From Draconibacterium orientale (GTDB taxonomy: Bacteria > Bacteroidota > Bacteroidia > Bacteroidales > Prolixibacteraceae), in NCBI RefSeq assembly GCF_000626635.1, contig NZ_CP007451.1, forward strand, positions 4,880,501 to 4,944,500: a stretch of 64,000 nt of DNA, given 5' to 3'. A program made the position numbers and the translations under genes. Below, piece by piece: positions 25,986-35,261 of the stretch. Every line of letters begins with the position of its first letter. Positions within the stretch are counted from its first letter, which is position 1. Below the pieces are notes generated by a model that did no database searches, had not been told where the DNA came from, and saw only the letters and a program-made list of their open reading frames with translations.

Positions 25986-26828
25986 ATGGATTACCAAAAA
26001 ATAAGTATTCAAATTAGCCCTTTTCAAGAGTGGTTACGCGACGTTTTAAATGCGCAACTTGCCGAAATTGGTTTCGATAGTTTTGTGGAAACCGAAACCG
26101 GATTCGATGCATTTATTCCGGCAACTTTATACGCTGAAGAAAGTATGAATGAAGTTCTGGAAGGTTTCTCCGGCGATTTTTCTTTTGATGTAAAATCGGA
26201 GCTTATCGCCGATCAGAACTGGAATGAAGAGTGGGAAAAAAACTATTTCAAGCCCTTGGTAATTGGCGGCGAGTGTATGATCCGGGCACCGTTTCATACC
26301 GAATATCCCCACGCGAAATACGAAATTGTAATTGAGCCCAATATGGCTTTTGGTACCGGAAACCACGAAACCACAGCCACAATAATCGAGTCGATTCTGC
26401 AAAACGATTTAAGCGGCAAAACTATACTCGACATGGGCTGCGGCACCGGAATTCTCAGCATTTTGGCATCAATGAAAGGTGCCAAACAAATTACTGCCAT
26501 CGACATCGATAAATGGTCGTACCAAGGAACATGCGAAAATGCGGCGTTGAATAACATCACAAACATTGATGCAAAACTGGGAGATGCCAGCCTGCTCGGA
26601 AATGAAAAGTTCGATTTGATTTTTGCCAACATTCATAAAAATGTTTTGCTGAACGATATGGAATCTTATCACAAAGTACTGAACGATGGCGGCACATTGA
26701 TTATGAGTGGTTTTTATACCGAAGACATTAAAGATATTAAATCAAAAGCAGAATCGCTGGGCATGAAAGATGCCGGTTTTGTGGAGAAAAATAACTGGGT
26801 AGCTCATTCGTTTTTAAAACCAGATTGA
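25986..26828 (+). CDS. prmA: ribosomal protein L11 methyltransferase
   Basis: The enzyme trimethylates ribosomal protein L11 using S-adenosylmethionine. The 280-residue protein has the N-terminal substrate-recognition domain (about 1-95, ending in NWNEEWEKNYFKP) and a Rossmann methyltransferase domain with FGTGNHETT at about 119-127, LDMGCGTGILSILA near 144-157, the acidic AIDID end of strand 2, and FDLIFANIHKNVLL, which corresponds to the family's N-x-x-x catalytic loop. The length is usual. It stands alone between the ABC cluster and the nuclease gene. Confidence 0.93.
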   Translation: MDYQKISIQISPFQEWLRDVLNAQLAEIGFDSFVETETGFDAFIPATLYAEESMNEVLEGFSGDFSFDVKSELIADQNWNEEWEKNYFKPLVIGGECMIRAPFHTEYPHAKYEIVIEPNMAFGTGNHETTATIIESILQNDLSGKTILDMGCGTGILSILASMKGAKQITAIDIDKWSYQGTCENAALNNITNIDAKLGDASLLGNEKFDLIFANIHKNVLLNDMESYHKVLNDGGTLIMSGFYTEDIKDIKSKAESLGMKDAGFVEKNNWVAHSFLKPD

Positions 26829-26882
26829 TGGAGATTGAAAATAGATTGATGGAGATTGAATACAGATTGATTAAAGATTGAC
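26826..26882 (+). repeat. GATTGATGGAGATTGA short direct repeats
   Basis: The stretch after prmA repeats AGATTGATGGAGATTGAA twice and then has partial copies AGATTGATTAAAGATTGA. Its reverse complement matches the CAATCTCTATCAATC words in the dispersed repeats at 9140 and 14920 and the CCAATCTCCATCAATC at 15065, so this is a short member of the same family. Confidence 0.55.
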
Positions 26883-26928
26883 AGTTTTAACTTTTGCCTT
26901 TTTACTTTCTACTTTTAACTTAAATGTC

Positions 26929-27603
26929 ATGCAAGACCTTTTTAATTACTTTGTGAAACGCAGCAATTCGTTGCATGAGAAAGAGGTTCCAAAATCGATC
27001 ACCGGCAGATTAAAAAAACTCAATCGGAAGGATAGAGAGGCATTAAAAAAGATGCTGATAGACAAGGGCAAAGAGCTGGAAACATCGGGCCACAAGCATG
27101 TTATTTCGTGGTTAGAAACCTGCATCACACTTATTAACGCGCATGCATTTCACTTTAACCGGGTATTTTTCAGTCCGGGAAACGACATAAAAAATGAGAT
27201 AAAAACACTGCTCGATCACGCCACACAAACCGTTGACCTTTGCATTTTTACCATTACCGACAACGAGCTGGCGCGTAAAATAATTTCCTGCCATAAACGT
27301 GGGGTAAAAGTACGTATCATTACCGACGATGAAAAAATGGAGGATAATGGTTCGGAAATCGCACAGCTTGCCAAAGCCAGAATCCCGACAAAAATTGATC
27401 ATTCGCATTACCACATGCACAACAAGTTTGGCATTATCGACAATAAAATTGCCATAACCGGCAGTTTTAACTGGACTTACTCCGCCACCAAACACAACCA
27501 CGAAAACCTGGTGGCAACCACAAAATTTGAGATCGTTAAACAATACGAAGAAGAATTCAACCGCCTCTGGAAACAATTGTTTGAACTTCAGGAACTGAAA
27601 TAA
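26929..27603 (+). CDS. phospholipase D-like nuclease, single HKD motif
   Basis: I choose ATG 26929, since the upstream in-frame start lies in the repeat stretch. The 224-residue protein has an unusual N-terminal region of about 75 residues, rich in Lys and Leu (ITGRLKKLNRKDREALKKML), followed by a PLD-like domain. That domain has VDLCIFTITDNELARKI, RGVKVRIITDD and one catalytic motif, His164-x-Lys166-x4-Asp171, then TGSFNWT. One HKD per chain is typical of Nuc-type endonucleases and mitochondrial-cardiolipin-hydrolase-like proteins that work as dimers. There is no signal peptide. Its target (DNA, RNA or lipid) is not evident. Confidence 0.85.
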   Translation: MQDLFNYFVKRSNSLHEKEVPKSITGRLKKLNRKDREALKKMLIDKGKELETSGHKHVISWLETCITLINAHAFHFNRVFFSPGNDIKNEIKTLLDHATQTVDLCIFTITDNELARKIISCHKRGVKVRIITDDEKMEDNGSEIAQLAKARIPTKIDHSHYHMHNKFGIIDNKIAITGSFNWTYSATKHNHENLVATTKFEIVKQYEEEFNRLWKQLFELQELK

Positions 27604-27612
27604 TCAGTGAAA

Positions 27613-28125
27613 TTATTTGCGCGGAACCGCTTCGTGACGTGGAAACTCCCACACTTCAAGGTCGCGAATATCTTTTCCGTCGATAACAAAACGCATTGCC
27701 GTGCACACTTTATGAAAACCTTTGTAACCCGCAGCTCCGGGGTTCATATGCAAACAGTTAAGTTTGTGGTCGAAAATAACCTTTAAAATATGCGAATGCC
27801 CGCTAATAAACAGATTGGGCGGCTTGCGGTAAATTTCAGGTGTTACATAGCGCTCGTAACGCCCCGGGTAACCGCCAATATGCGTCATCCAAACATCCAC
27901 ATTCTCGCATTTAAAACGCTGATGCATCGGATGAACAACACGCACATCCTGCCCGTCGATGTTTCCGTAAACACCTCTCAAAGGTTTAAATTCAGCCAAG
28001 CGATCTGCCGTTTCTATATTTCCAAAATCGCCGGCATGCCAAATTTCATCCACCTGATCGAAAAAAGTAAATATACGCTCGTGAATAAATCCGTGTGTGT
28101 CCGATAACAGTCCAATTCGTCTCAT
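27613..28125 (-). CDS. metallophosphoesterase, YfcE/MJ0936 type
   Basis: The 170-residue protein has the calcineurin-like core motifs: GLLSDTHGF at about 5-13 (DxH), EIWHAGDFG at about 31-39 (GDxxx), GVYGNIDGQ (GNxD), MTHIGGYPG and FISGHSHILK (GHxH). These bind two metal ions. Close relatives such as YfcE hydrolyse small phosphodiesters, but the real substrate is often unknown. It is cytoplasmic. It is convergent with the PLD gene, with 9 bp between the stops. Confidence 0.9.
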   Translation of the reverse strand: MRRIGLLSDTHGFIHERIFTFFDQVDEIWHAGDFGNIETADRLAEFKPLRGVYGNIDGQDVRVVHPMHQRFKCENVDVWMTHIGGYPGRYERYVTPEIYRKPPNLFISGHSHILKVIFDHKLNCLHMNPGAAGYKGFHKVCTAMRFVIDGKDIRDLEVWEFPRHEAVPRK

Positions 28126-28254
28126 TAAAATTTGTCTTATTGCTACAAATTAAGTTAAATTTGTTTTTACAACTTCTACAGCTTAATTAAAAACCGAATT
28201 TACCTTTTATAATTCAGTTTTGGCCGGGAAGATTCATACTAATAAAAGAACACG

Positions 28255-28533
28255 ATGATTACAATTGTAGCCAAATTTATAGTACAAAAAGAACAGGAAT
28301 CAACATTTTTGAAACTCGTTGAAGAATTGGGAAAAGCATCGCGCGCCGAGGATGGGAACATTGAATACGTGCTGCATAAAAAAGTGGACGATCCCTTAAC
28401 TTATTGCCTTATTGAGAAATGGAAAGATCAGGCGGCGATCGATTTTCACAACAATACCCCGCACTTTACCGGTACCGTACCTAAAATTGGAGCATTGGCA
28501 GAAGTGAGCATTGACCTTTACGAACCGGTATAA
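28255..28533 (+). CDS. antibiotic biosynthesis monooxygenase-like protein
   Basis: The 92-residue protein is a single ABM-type ferredoxin-like fold: ITIVAKFIVQKEQESTFLKLV at the N terminus, then EDGNIEYVLHKK and CLIEKWKDQAAIDFHNNTPHF. Members are small cofactor-free quinol oxygenases or heme-degrading enzymes; YgiN-like proteins act on quinols. The substrate cannot be assigned. It is co-directional with the phosphatase gene and 57 bp upstream of it. Confidence 0.85.
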   Translation: MITIVAKFIVQKEQESTFLKLVEELGKASRAEDGNIEYVLHKKVDDPLTYCLIEKWKDQAAIDFHNNTPHFTGTVPKIGALAEVSIDLYEPV

Positions 28534-28590
28534 AAGAGGCTAACCAGACCGCTGCCGTAAAGTATCGGTGCCGGTCGTTAATTTATACAG

Positions 28591-29085
28591 ATGAAACAAG
28601 TAGTAATCGTTCGACATGGCAAAGCCGTACCTTACGGGTACGAAGATGATTTTACACGCGACCTGCGTGAACGTGGTAAAAACGACGCAAAACTGGTAAG
28701 TCAGGATCTGAAAAAACTGGGAATAGTTCCGGATACCATTATTTCAAGCCCTGCCAAACGCGCGTTTAAAACGGCAATGATCTTTGCCGAAAACCTCGAC
28801 TTCAAACGCCAGGACATTATTACTGTTGAGGACATATACGACGGGCTTACCACCGACGAATTTCTGGAGCTGATACACAAACTGCCACCCAGTTCAAATA
28901 CGGTTTTCTTTTTTGGGCATAATCCGGGCTTTTATTACTACGTATGTAATTTACTCGAAGAGTTTTACAGCGACATGCCAACCACATCAACCGTTGGAAT
29001 AAACTTCGCTGTTGAAAACTGGGACCAGGTAGAAGCGCGAAGCGGAAAACTGGCTTTTCATCTTGTTCCACGTATGTTTAAATAG
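28591..29085 (+). CDS. histidine phosphatase, SixA-like
   Basis: The 164-residue protein has the RHG catalytic motif near the N terminus (VVIVRHGKAVPYGYEDD, phospho-accepting His9), followed by DFTRDLRERG, ISSPAKRAFKTAMIFA and a second catalytic histidine in FFFGHNPGF. This is the small branch-2-type histidine phosphatase that includes SixA, which removes phosphate from histidine in phosphorelay proteins. No sensor kinase is nearby, so the partner is unknown. It is cytoplasmic. Confidence 0.88.
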   Translation: MKQVVIVRHGKAVPYGYEDDFTRDLRERGKNDAKLVSQDLKKLGIVPDTIISSPAKRAFKTAMIFAENLDFKRQDIITVEDIYDGLTTDEFLELIHKLPPSSNTVFFFGHNPGFYYYVCNLLEEFYSDMPTTSTVGINFAVENWDQVEARSGKLAFHLVPRMFK

Positions 29086-29241
29086 CCGTGTCCTCATTAC
29101 TTTTTAAACTTTAGTTTACTTAAATCACTGAAACTTCCTGTTATTACTTAATTATATTTTCTAAATTAGCATTGCTTTTACGTAACTTTTCAATGCTATA
29201 TTCCAATCAGTCAGTATTTTGGATTGAATTGCTTATATAGA

Positions 29242-29325
29242 ATGGAGAAATCGACAAAAAAACTCAAACTACAAGAAGAAATTGTTGTTAGGAATGACAT
29301 ACAATGTAAACAGAAAATAGGATAA
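29242..29325 (+). CDS. possible 27-residue peptide upstream of cydA
   Basis: An ATG at 29242 opens a 27-codon frame (MEKSTKKLKLQEEIVV continuing to CKQKIG) that ends 3 bp before the cydA start. The product is hydrophilic and not like CydX or the small DUF4492 protein often seen before cydA. It may be a leader peptide or chance. The position is the only argument for it. Confidence 0.3.
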   Translation: MEKSTKKLKLQEEIVVRNDIQCKQKIG

Positions 29326-29328
29326 AAC

Positions 29329-30639
29329 ATGGATGAATTTTTGGCCGCAAGAATGCAAATGGCCGTTTCGTTAGGATTTCACATCGTATTTGCCTGCATA
29401 GGAATGGTAATGCCGTGGTTTATGTTTGTTGCCGAATGGAAATGGCTGCGAACAAAAAATCCGGTTTATCTCGATCTGGCAAAAGCCTGGGCAAAAGGTG
29501 TGGCAATATTTTTTGCCGTTGGTGCCGTTTCCGGTACCGTATTATCATTTGAATTAGGGATGTTATGGCCCACATTCATGAAGCACGCCGGGCCCATTTT
29601 CGGGATGCCCTTTTCGTGGGAAGGAACAGCTTTTTTTGTGGAAGCCATCGCCCTGGGATTATTCCTTTACGGCTGGAAACGCCTGAACAAATGGGTTCAC
29701 CTCTACACCGGAATGGTTGTAGGAATTTCAGGTGTGCTTTCAGGAATTTTTGTGGTTTCGGCCAACGCCTGGATGAATGCTCCTTCGGGATTCGACTGGA
29801 TTAACGGACAAGCTTTTAACATCGATCCGGTAAAAGCCATGTTCAACAAAGCATGGTTTTCGCAGGCACACCACATGACCATTGCAGCCTTTTCGGCAAC
29901 CGGATTTGCAGTGGCCGGAGTGCACGCTGTTCTATACATGAAAAACAAGCTGGAGATTCACGCCAAAGCCATAACCATAGCACTGGCATTTGCATCTGTG
30001 GCTGCTGTTCTTCAACCTTTAAGTGGCGATTTGGCTGCTAAAAATGTTGCCAAACTGCAACCGGCAAAACTGGCTGCTTTCGAGTCGCATTTTAAAACAG
30101 AGGAAAAAGCAGCACTGATTATCGGCGGAATTCCCGACGTTGAAAACCGCGAAGTAAAATACGCCATTAAACTGCCCGGATTCCTGAGTTTCCTGGCGCA
30201 CGGCGATTTTAACGCCGAAGTAAAAGGACTGGAAGAATTTCCGGAAGAAGAATGGCCACCGGTACCAATTACCCACTATTCGTTTCAATTGATGGTAGGG
30301 ATTGGGATGTTTTTAATGCTGATTGCCGCCCTGTTTTTTGCCGGAACCTACAAATGGAAACACTGGCTGGAGAAAAAATGGTGGCTTCGTTTGCTGGCCA
30401 TTGCAACTCCGCTCGGGTTTATTGCCGTTGAAGCCGGCTGGATCGTTACCGAGGTGGGACGCCAGCCCTGGATCATTTACGGCATTATGAAAACAGAAGA
30501 TTCGTTAACGCCAATGCCGGGCATCCAGTACACTTTTTACACCATAAGTGTGGTTTACATCATACTAACTTTTGTGGTTACCTGGCTGTTGAGCCGCCAA
30601 ATAAAACTATTACAATCAAAATATCTGAAAAATGGCTGA
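29329..30639 (+). CDS. cydA: cytochrome bd ubiquinol oxidase subunit I
   Basis: CydA carries the haems of the bd oxidase, which reduces oxygen with quinol at low oxygen pressure. The 436-residue protein is all membrane spans with the axial His18 in SLGFHIVFACIG, the second histidine in AWFSQAHHMTIAAF, the characteristic GRQPWI motif in EVGRQPWIIYG, and a short periplasmic Q loop (EFPEEEWPP region). The length is at the short end for the family, so the Q loop is the short type. It overlaps cydB by 8 bases. An oxygen-tolerant, microaerobic lifestyle is suggested. Confidence 0.95.
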   Translation: MDEFLAARMQMAVSLGFHIVFACIGMVMPWFMFVAEWKWLRTKNPVYLDLAKAWAKGVAIFFAVGAVSGTVLSFELGMLWPTFMKHAGPIFGMPFSWEGTAFFVEAIALGLFLYGWKRLNKWVHLYTGMVVGISGVLSGIFVVSANAWMNAPSGFDWINGQAFNIDPVKAMFNKAWFSQAHHMTIAAFSATGFAVAGVHAVLYMKNKLEIHAKAITIALAFASVAAVLQPLSGDLAAKNVAKLQPAKLAAFESHFKTEEKAALIIGGIPDVENREVKYAIKLPGFLSFLAHGDFNAEVKGLEEFPEEEWPPVPITHYSFQLMVGIGMFLMLIAALFFAGTYKWKHWLEKKWWLRLLAIATPLGFIAVEAGWIVTEVGRQPWIIYGIMKTEDSLTPMPGIQYTFYTISVVYIILTFVVTWLLSRQIKLLQSKYLKNG

Positions 30640-31636
30640 AGCTAATCTCATTATACTGGTTATTTGTTTACTGCTTTATGTTTTACTTGGAGGCGCCGAT
30701 TTTGGCGGCGGTATTCTCGAACTTTTATCAAGAGGTAAAGCATCAAAAATTGTGTCGCGGGCCATTGCGCCGGTTTGGGAAGCCAACCACGTGTGGCTCA
30801 TTCTGGTAGTTGTAATCCTGTTTGTTGGGTTTCCATCGGTTTATTCCACCGTTCTTACGGCTTTGCACATTCCGGTGTTGCTGGTGTTGCTCGGCATTAT
30901 TGCCCGCGGATCGGCATTTACATTCCGCCATTACGATATTGATGAAAAAACGCCGAAAGCAATTTATTCGGCCATATTTCGCTACTCCAGTGTTTTCACA
31001 ACATTCTTTTTAGGCGTTACGGTTGGAGGGCTGATTTTGGGCGAAATCTCAATGGACTATCAACTTGGATTTTATACTGTTTACATTCACCCGTGGCTTA
31101 ACTGGTTTTCGGTAAGCATGGGTTTGTTTATGGTGCTGTTGTTTGCCTTTCTGGCGGGTATTTTTACCGTTAGCGAAATCGATGACAAAGACTACATCAT
31201 TTATTTTACACGCATGACCAAACGCTTGTTAATCTCGTTGGTTGTAATGGGAGCAATTGTGTTTGCAACGGCAAAAGTTGCCGGTCATCCACTGTTGAAA
31301 GACTTTATAAATTCACCGATAAGCGTAGCTTGTATTGTAATAGCCACACTGGCATTGCCGGCGTTCTGGTATTTTTTGAATAAGAACAAAGGCAACTGGT
31401 TGCGGTTAACTGCCGGGCTTCAAACTACGCTGATTGTTACCGGATGGTTTGCCATTCAGTTTCCGGTGCTGGTGAAAACAAATAGCGGCCACGATATTAC
31501 CATTCAGGCCGCAAAGGCACCCGAGCAAGTGCAGCTATTCTTATTGATTGCATTAGTAGTTGGTGTACTGATTATTTTCCCTGCAATGGGATTTTTATAT
31601 AAGACATTTAAGTTTAGCGAAGAGCCGGAATCGTAA
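30632..31636 (+). CDS. cydB: cytochrome bd ubiquinol oxidase subunit II
   Basis: CydB is the haem-free membrane partner of CydA. The 334-residue protein has eight or nine spans and begins with the conserved LYVLLGGADFGGGILEL, followed by VWEANHVWLILVVVILFVGFP, both typical of CydB. The start codon lies within the last codons of cydA, giving translational coupling. No CydX-like peptide and no cydDC genes are next to it. Confidence 0.95.
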   Translation: MAEANLIILVICLLLYVLLGGADFGGGILELLSRGKASKIVSRAIAPVWEANHVWLILVVVILFVGFPSVYSTVLTALHIPVLLVLLGIIARGSAFTFRHYDIDEKTPKAIYSAIFRYSSVFTTFFLGVTVGGLILGEISMDYQLGFYTVYIHPWLNWFSVSMGLFMVLLFAFLAGIFTVSEIDDKDYIIYFTRMTKRLLISLVVMGAIVFATAKVAGHPLLKDFINSPISVACIVIATLALPAFWYFLNKNKGNWLRLTAGLQTTLIVTGWFAIQFPVLVKTNSGHDITIQAAKAPEQVQLFLLIALVVGVLIIFPAMGFLYKTFKFSEEPES

Positions 31637-31697
31637 ATTCACCATACTGTTTGTTCCTGACATCATTGTTTCTACAAAATCAGAATAACATTTTTAC

Positions 31698-31705
31698 TAA
31701 CTTTG
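31698..31705 (+). promoter_or_regulatory. -7 box upstream of rsmE
   Basis: TAACTTTG matches TAnnTTTG exactly and ends 23 bp before the rsmE ATG, giving a short leader. A TTG at 31666-31668 is too far away for a normal -33 box. Confidence 0.4.
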
Positions 31706-31728
31706 GCACTTGAAAAAGTTTTGAATCC

Positions 31729-32430
31729 ATGCAGTTATTTTATGTCCCGGATATTTCAGGTGCCGAAGTTATTTTAAATGAAACCGAATCGAAACATGCT
31801 GTTCGTGTGCTTCGCTTAAAAGAAGGCGACGATATTGAGCTGGTTGACGGTAAAGGCGGATTCTTCAAAGCGAGAATCACCGATGCCAACCCCAAAAAAT
31901 GCCAACTAATCATTATTGAATCGCAAACTGAATTTGGCAAAAAAGATTTTCATTTGCACATTGCCATTGCCCCCACAAAAAATATCGACCGTACAGAATG
32001 GTTTCTGGAAAAGTGCACCGAGATTGGGATTGACGAGGTAACTCCTCTCCTTTCGGAACATTCGGAACGTAAAGTGATAAAACCCGAACGTTTGGAGAAA
32101 ATCCTGGTTTCGGCCATGAAACAATCAGTAAAAGCATACCTGCCCAAACTAAATGAGTTAACAAAACTTTCCGACCTTTTAGAACAAGTCACTGAAACAA
32201 AAAAATTCATTGCCCATTGCAACGAAGGTGAAAAACCTCATCTAAAAAATGTTGTCAATCCGGGCGACAACGTGCTCATTTTAATTGGTCCTGAAGGTGA
32301 TTTTAGTCCCGAGGAAGTGGAACTTGCCCTGGAAAATGGATTTGAAGCCATTTCGTTGGGAAATGCCCGCCTGCGCACAGAAACTGCCGGAGTTGTGGCC
32401 TGCCATATTGTAAATCTGGCAAACGATTAA
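31729..32430 (+). CDS. rsmE: 16S rRNA m3U1498 methyltransferase
   Basis: RsmE methylates U1498 of 16S rRNA, using S-adenosylmethionine. The 233-residue protein has an N-terminal PUA-like domain (about 1-70, with SKHAVRVLRLKEGDDIELVDGKGG) and a SPOUT knotted domain (KNIDRTEWFLEKCTEIGIDEVTPL, then LILIGPEGDFSPEEVELA and LGNARLRTETAGVVA, which form the cofactor knot). The length is standard. It is convergent with the MocA gene, with 29 bp between them. Confidence 0.95.
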   Translation: MQLFYVPDISGAEVILNETESKHAVRVLRLKEGDDIELVDGKGGFFKARITDANPKKCQLIIIESQTEFGKKDFHLHIAIAPTKNIDRTEWFLEKCTEIGIDEVTPLLSEHSERKVIKPERLEKILVSAMKQSVKAYLPKLNELTKLSDLLEQVTETKKFIAHCNEGEKPHLKNVVNPGDNVLILIGPEGDFSPEEVELALENGFEAISLGNARLRTETAGVVACHIVNLAND

Positions 32431-32459
32431 CAAGGCAATTATCAATATCCGTTTTTCAG

Positions 32460-33053
32460 CTACTGATCATTCCTGAGTTTTACATACTGTGCCCAGGTAT
32501 CCATATCGTCTAAAATCGCTCCGCACGCAATAGCTTTTACCTGATGCAGATAATTCCTGAAGATCGTTTTTGCTCCTTGTTTCCCGCTTAATTCCGAGAG
32601 TTCATTGAAGTAAAACCGGTCGAATATTACCGGAACGCCCTGCCATCCCGATTCAGCTTGCGATACAATTATTTGCTGCTTTTCCGCTTCAAAATTGGTA
32701 AGCAAGGTTGTTAAATGGCTGGTTGTAATCAATGGCTGGTCAATCAAAGTAATCAGTACTCCATTACAATCAGGAAACTGTTGTTTTACAAAGTTAACAC
32801 CCGCAGCAATGGAAGTTCCCATGCCCTGCTCCCAGTTTTCGTTTATGGTAAATTTTACCGGCAAATCGTTAAGTAATGGAATAATATTTTCAGCCTGTTT
32901 TCCTAAAACCACCAACACTGAACTACCCGTTTCCGACAAGATGTTTAGCTGGTGTTCGATTAAGGTTTTTTCGCCCCATGGCAACAATGGTTTTGGCCGC
33001 CCCATTCTTGAGGAAGCACCGGCTGCCAGCAATACTATAGGAATATTATTCAT
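32460..33053 (-). CDS. MocA-like molybdenum cofactor nucleotidyltransferase
   Basis: The 197-residue protein has the NTP-transferase N-terminal motif LLAAGASSRMGRPKPLLPWG (residues about 8-27) and a later GVLITLIDQPLI with the metal-binding Asp. This matches MocA/MobA-like enzymes that attach CMP or GMP to molybdopterin. Because it sits with XdhC and a molybdenum hydroxylase, the cytidine (MocA) reaction for a MCD-type cofactor is most likely; that is an inference. Its start overlaps the XdhC stop by 8 bases. It is cytoplasmic. Confidence 0.9.
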   Translation of the reverse strand: MNNIPIVLLAAGASSRMGRPKPLLPWGEKTLIEHQLNILSETGSSVLVVLGKQAENIIPLLNDLPVKFTINENWEQGMGTSIAAGVNFVKQQFPDCNGVLITLIDQPLITTSHLTTLLTNFEAEKQQIIVSQAESGWQGVPVIFDRFYFNELSELSGKQGAKTIFRNYLHQVKAIACGAILDDMDTWAQYVKLRNDQ

Positions 33054-34062
33054 GAATGGTACCCACTTTTTCGCGCAAAGCCACAGGCTTTTGTTTTCTA
33101 ACCACGCTTAATATTTCTGCGAGAATCGAAATCGAAATCTCCGACGCATTTTCAGCTCCGATATTAATTCCCGCCGGGCCATTGATTTGCTCAATAAACT
33201 CCAGCGGAAGATCAGGCACCTGTTCCAGCAACATCGAAATTACCCGCTCCCGGCGGTTTACCGACCCCAATAAACCAATGTATGCCGGATTAATATCTTT
33301 TAGCGCCATTAAATACTGAACATCCTTATTAAAGCTGTGCGTCATTAAAACCACTGCGGTTTGCTCGTCAATAACCGAAGTGTCGATGGCATCAAACGAT
33401 GGAGTAATCAACGCTGCTGCCCCCGGAAAATAATCACATGATTTCGACTCTTCTGGCGATGCAACAACTGTTACCTCCCATCCCAGTAGCTTCGCAGCCT
33501 GACTGAGCTGAACGGCATCATGCTCAGCCCCAAAAATAAAAAGCTGGAATAAAGGCTCGAAAGTTTGCGAGAAACACTTTTGCCCTGCAGTTTCATTTCG
33601 TTTAAAATTGGGATTTAAAGGATAGTCTGCGCCGTTAATATGAAGCACCGAACCAACATCATCGTACTCACCCACTTCGGTATAAAAAAACGAATCCATC
33701 TGAAAAGGCCTTCTGCTTTCCAGCTGATTATTAAATGCGTTCAGAAGTTCATCGGAAAGCTCAACAGGTTCAATTAAAACATGAATAACACCTTCGCAGC
33801 CAATCCGGTACCGGCCATCGTAAGTAATAACTTTTGGTATGTTGCTACGGAAAACACTTTGTGCCTGACGTTCGATCTCACTTTCAACACAACCGCCGCT
33901 AACTGCTCCGGCATACTCACCATCTTCGCGAATCAGCATTCGAACCCCGGGTCGTCGGTAGGATGAACCATCAAGGTCAACCACCGAAACGAATACAGCT
34001 TTCTTTCCCAATTGTTGCCAGTTTTTAAGCGTGTTGAAGAGTAGTTTCAGTTCGTGTGTCAT
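33046..34062 (-). CDS. XdhC family molybdenum cofactor maturation protein
   Basis: XdhC proteins bind molybdenum cofactor and help sulfurate and insert it into xanthine dehydrogenase-type enzymes. The 338-residue protein has the N-terminal XdhC_CoxI domain (SSYRRPGVRMLIREDGEYAG near 30-50, then SGGCVESEI) and a C-terminal Rossmann domain (LFIFGAEHDAVQLSQAAKLLGW, VLMTHSFNKDVQYL, YIGLLGSVNRR). It forms a two-gene unit with the MocA-like gene and is divergent from moaA, with 223 bp between. Confidence 0.92.
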   Translation of the reverse strand: MTHELKLLFNTLKNWQQLGKKAVFVSVVDLDGSSYRRPGVRMLIREDGEYAGAVSGGCVESEIERQAQSVFRSNIPKVITYDGRYRIGCEGVIHVLIEPVELSDELLNAFNNQLESRRPFQMDSFFYTEVGEYDDVGSVLHINGADYPLNPNFKRNETAGQKCFSQTFEPLFQLFIFGAEHDAVQLSQAAKLLGWEVTVVASPEESKSCDYFPGAAALITPSFDAIDTSVIDEQTAVVLMTHSFNKDVQYLMALKDINPAYIGLLGSVNRRERVISMLLEQVPDLPLEFIEQINGPAGINIGAENASEISISILAEILSVVRKQKPVALREKVGTIHE

Positions 34063-34285
34063 ATCAAAAATGTTAAAGGTTAGTTTCGCAGGTAAATTTT
34101 AATTCTCCTAACTAAAAATACATCAAATATTTACAAACCAACACTATAACACAAAAATGATTTATACTGTTCAATAAAATCCTCACATTTGGCAGATAAT
34201 TACCGGTTAACACAAACCATTACAATCAAAATACCTGTCAGTCTGAATTAACTGAACAAATCAACGATTTTCAAGTTAAATAGAC

Positions 34286-35260
34286 ATGTTGAAAATTGAA
34301 GATAAGCTGGGCAGAAGATTTGAAAAGCTAAGGATAAGTCTCCTGAACTCGTGTAATTTTTCATGCGTTTATTGTGTTGACAATGAGTTTGATGAAAATA
34401 CAAACCTTCAACCCGATCAAAACGGTGCTGACAAACCTATTTCAGTTGAAGAATTCACGCAGTTGATACGGGCAGTACACCGCTTAACGAGCTTGAAAAG
34501 CGTTCGGTTAACCGGAGGGGAGCCTTTGCTTTATTCCAATCTTTACCCACTTATTGAAAACATCAAAAAACTGGGGATTAACGACATACGTTTAACCACC
34601 AACGCATTTTTTCTAAAAGAAAATGCGGAAAAGCTAATAAATGCAGGCGTAAACTCAATCAACATTTCGGTGGATGCCATCGATAACAAAACCTTTGGGA
34701 AAATTATACGCCGATCGGATACATCGCGCGTTTTCCAGGGGATTGAAGCAGCAATAAAAGCCGGATTGAATGTAAAACTGAATGCGGTTATCATGCGGGG
34801 GAAAAACGACTCGCAGATTGTTCCATTACTTGATTATGCCACCGAACTGGGGGTAAAAATCCGCTACCTGGAATTGATGAAAATGGGGCATTTATACCAT
34901 TCAGAGAATGGGCTTTTCTTTCCCGAAAAAGAAATTCTTTCAACAATTCAGGAGAAATATGAAATAAAAGAAATGAAGCGCGAACATGCATCAACAGCGC
35001 ATTACTGGCGTACTTCCAGGGGTGGAGTATTTGGCATTATCGCCAATGAATCGACACCTTTTTGCCACGACTGTAACCGTTTACGCTTAGATAGCAACGG
35101 ATACTTTTTTGGCTGTCTGAGCAATGCCCACGGCGAAAAACTGATGCCGTATATCAATAACGACCAGCTGCTTATCGAGAAACTGAAAGGGTTACTGCTG
35201 CTTAAACAAGCAGTGAAATTCCATGGCAGCGAATTATCAATGAGAAATATAGGAGGCTAA
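34286..35260 (+). CDS. moaA: GTP 3',8-cyclase MoaA
   Basis: MoaA is a radical SAM enzyme that starts molybdopterin synthesis from GTP. The 324-residue protein has the first iron-sulfur cluster motif Cys23-x3-Cys27-x2-Cys30 (NSCNFSCVYC), the SAM-binding VRLTGGEPLLY, and the C-terminal second cluster in PFCHDCNRLRLDSNGYFFGC. It ends with a double glycine (RNIGG), the C-terminal motif needed for activity in known MoaA. A MoaC partner is not in the window, so it must be encoded elsewhere. It starts the moaA-moaD-moaE-moeB operon; the next ATG is 1 bp after its stop. Confidence 0.95.
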   Translation: MLKIEDKLGRRFEKLRISLLNSCNFSCVYCVDNEFDENTNLQPDQNGADKPISVEEFTQLIRAVHRLTSLKSVRLTGGEPLLYSNLYPLIENIKKLGINDIRLTTNAFFLKENAEKLINAGVNSINISVDAIDNKTFGKIIRRSDTSRVFQGIEAAIKAGLNVKLNAVIMRGKNDSQIVPLLDYATELGVKIRYLELMKMGHLYHSENGLFFPEKEILSTIQEKYEIKEMKREHASTAHYWRTSRGGVFGIIANESTPFCHDCNRLRLDSNGYFFGCLSNAHGEKLMPYINNDQLLIEKLKGLLLLKQAVKFHGSELSMRNIGG

Positions 35261-35261
35261 T

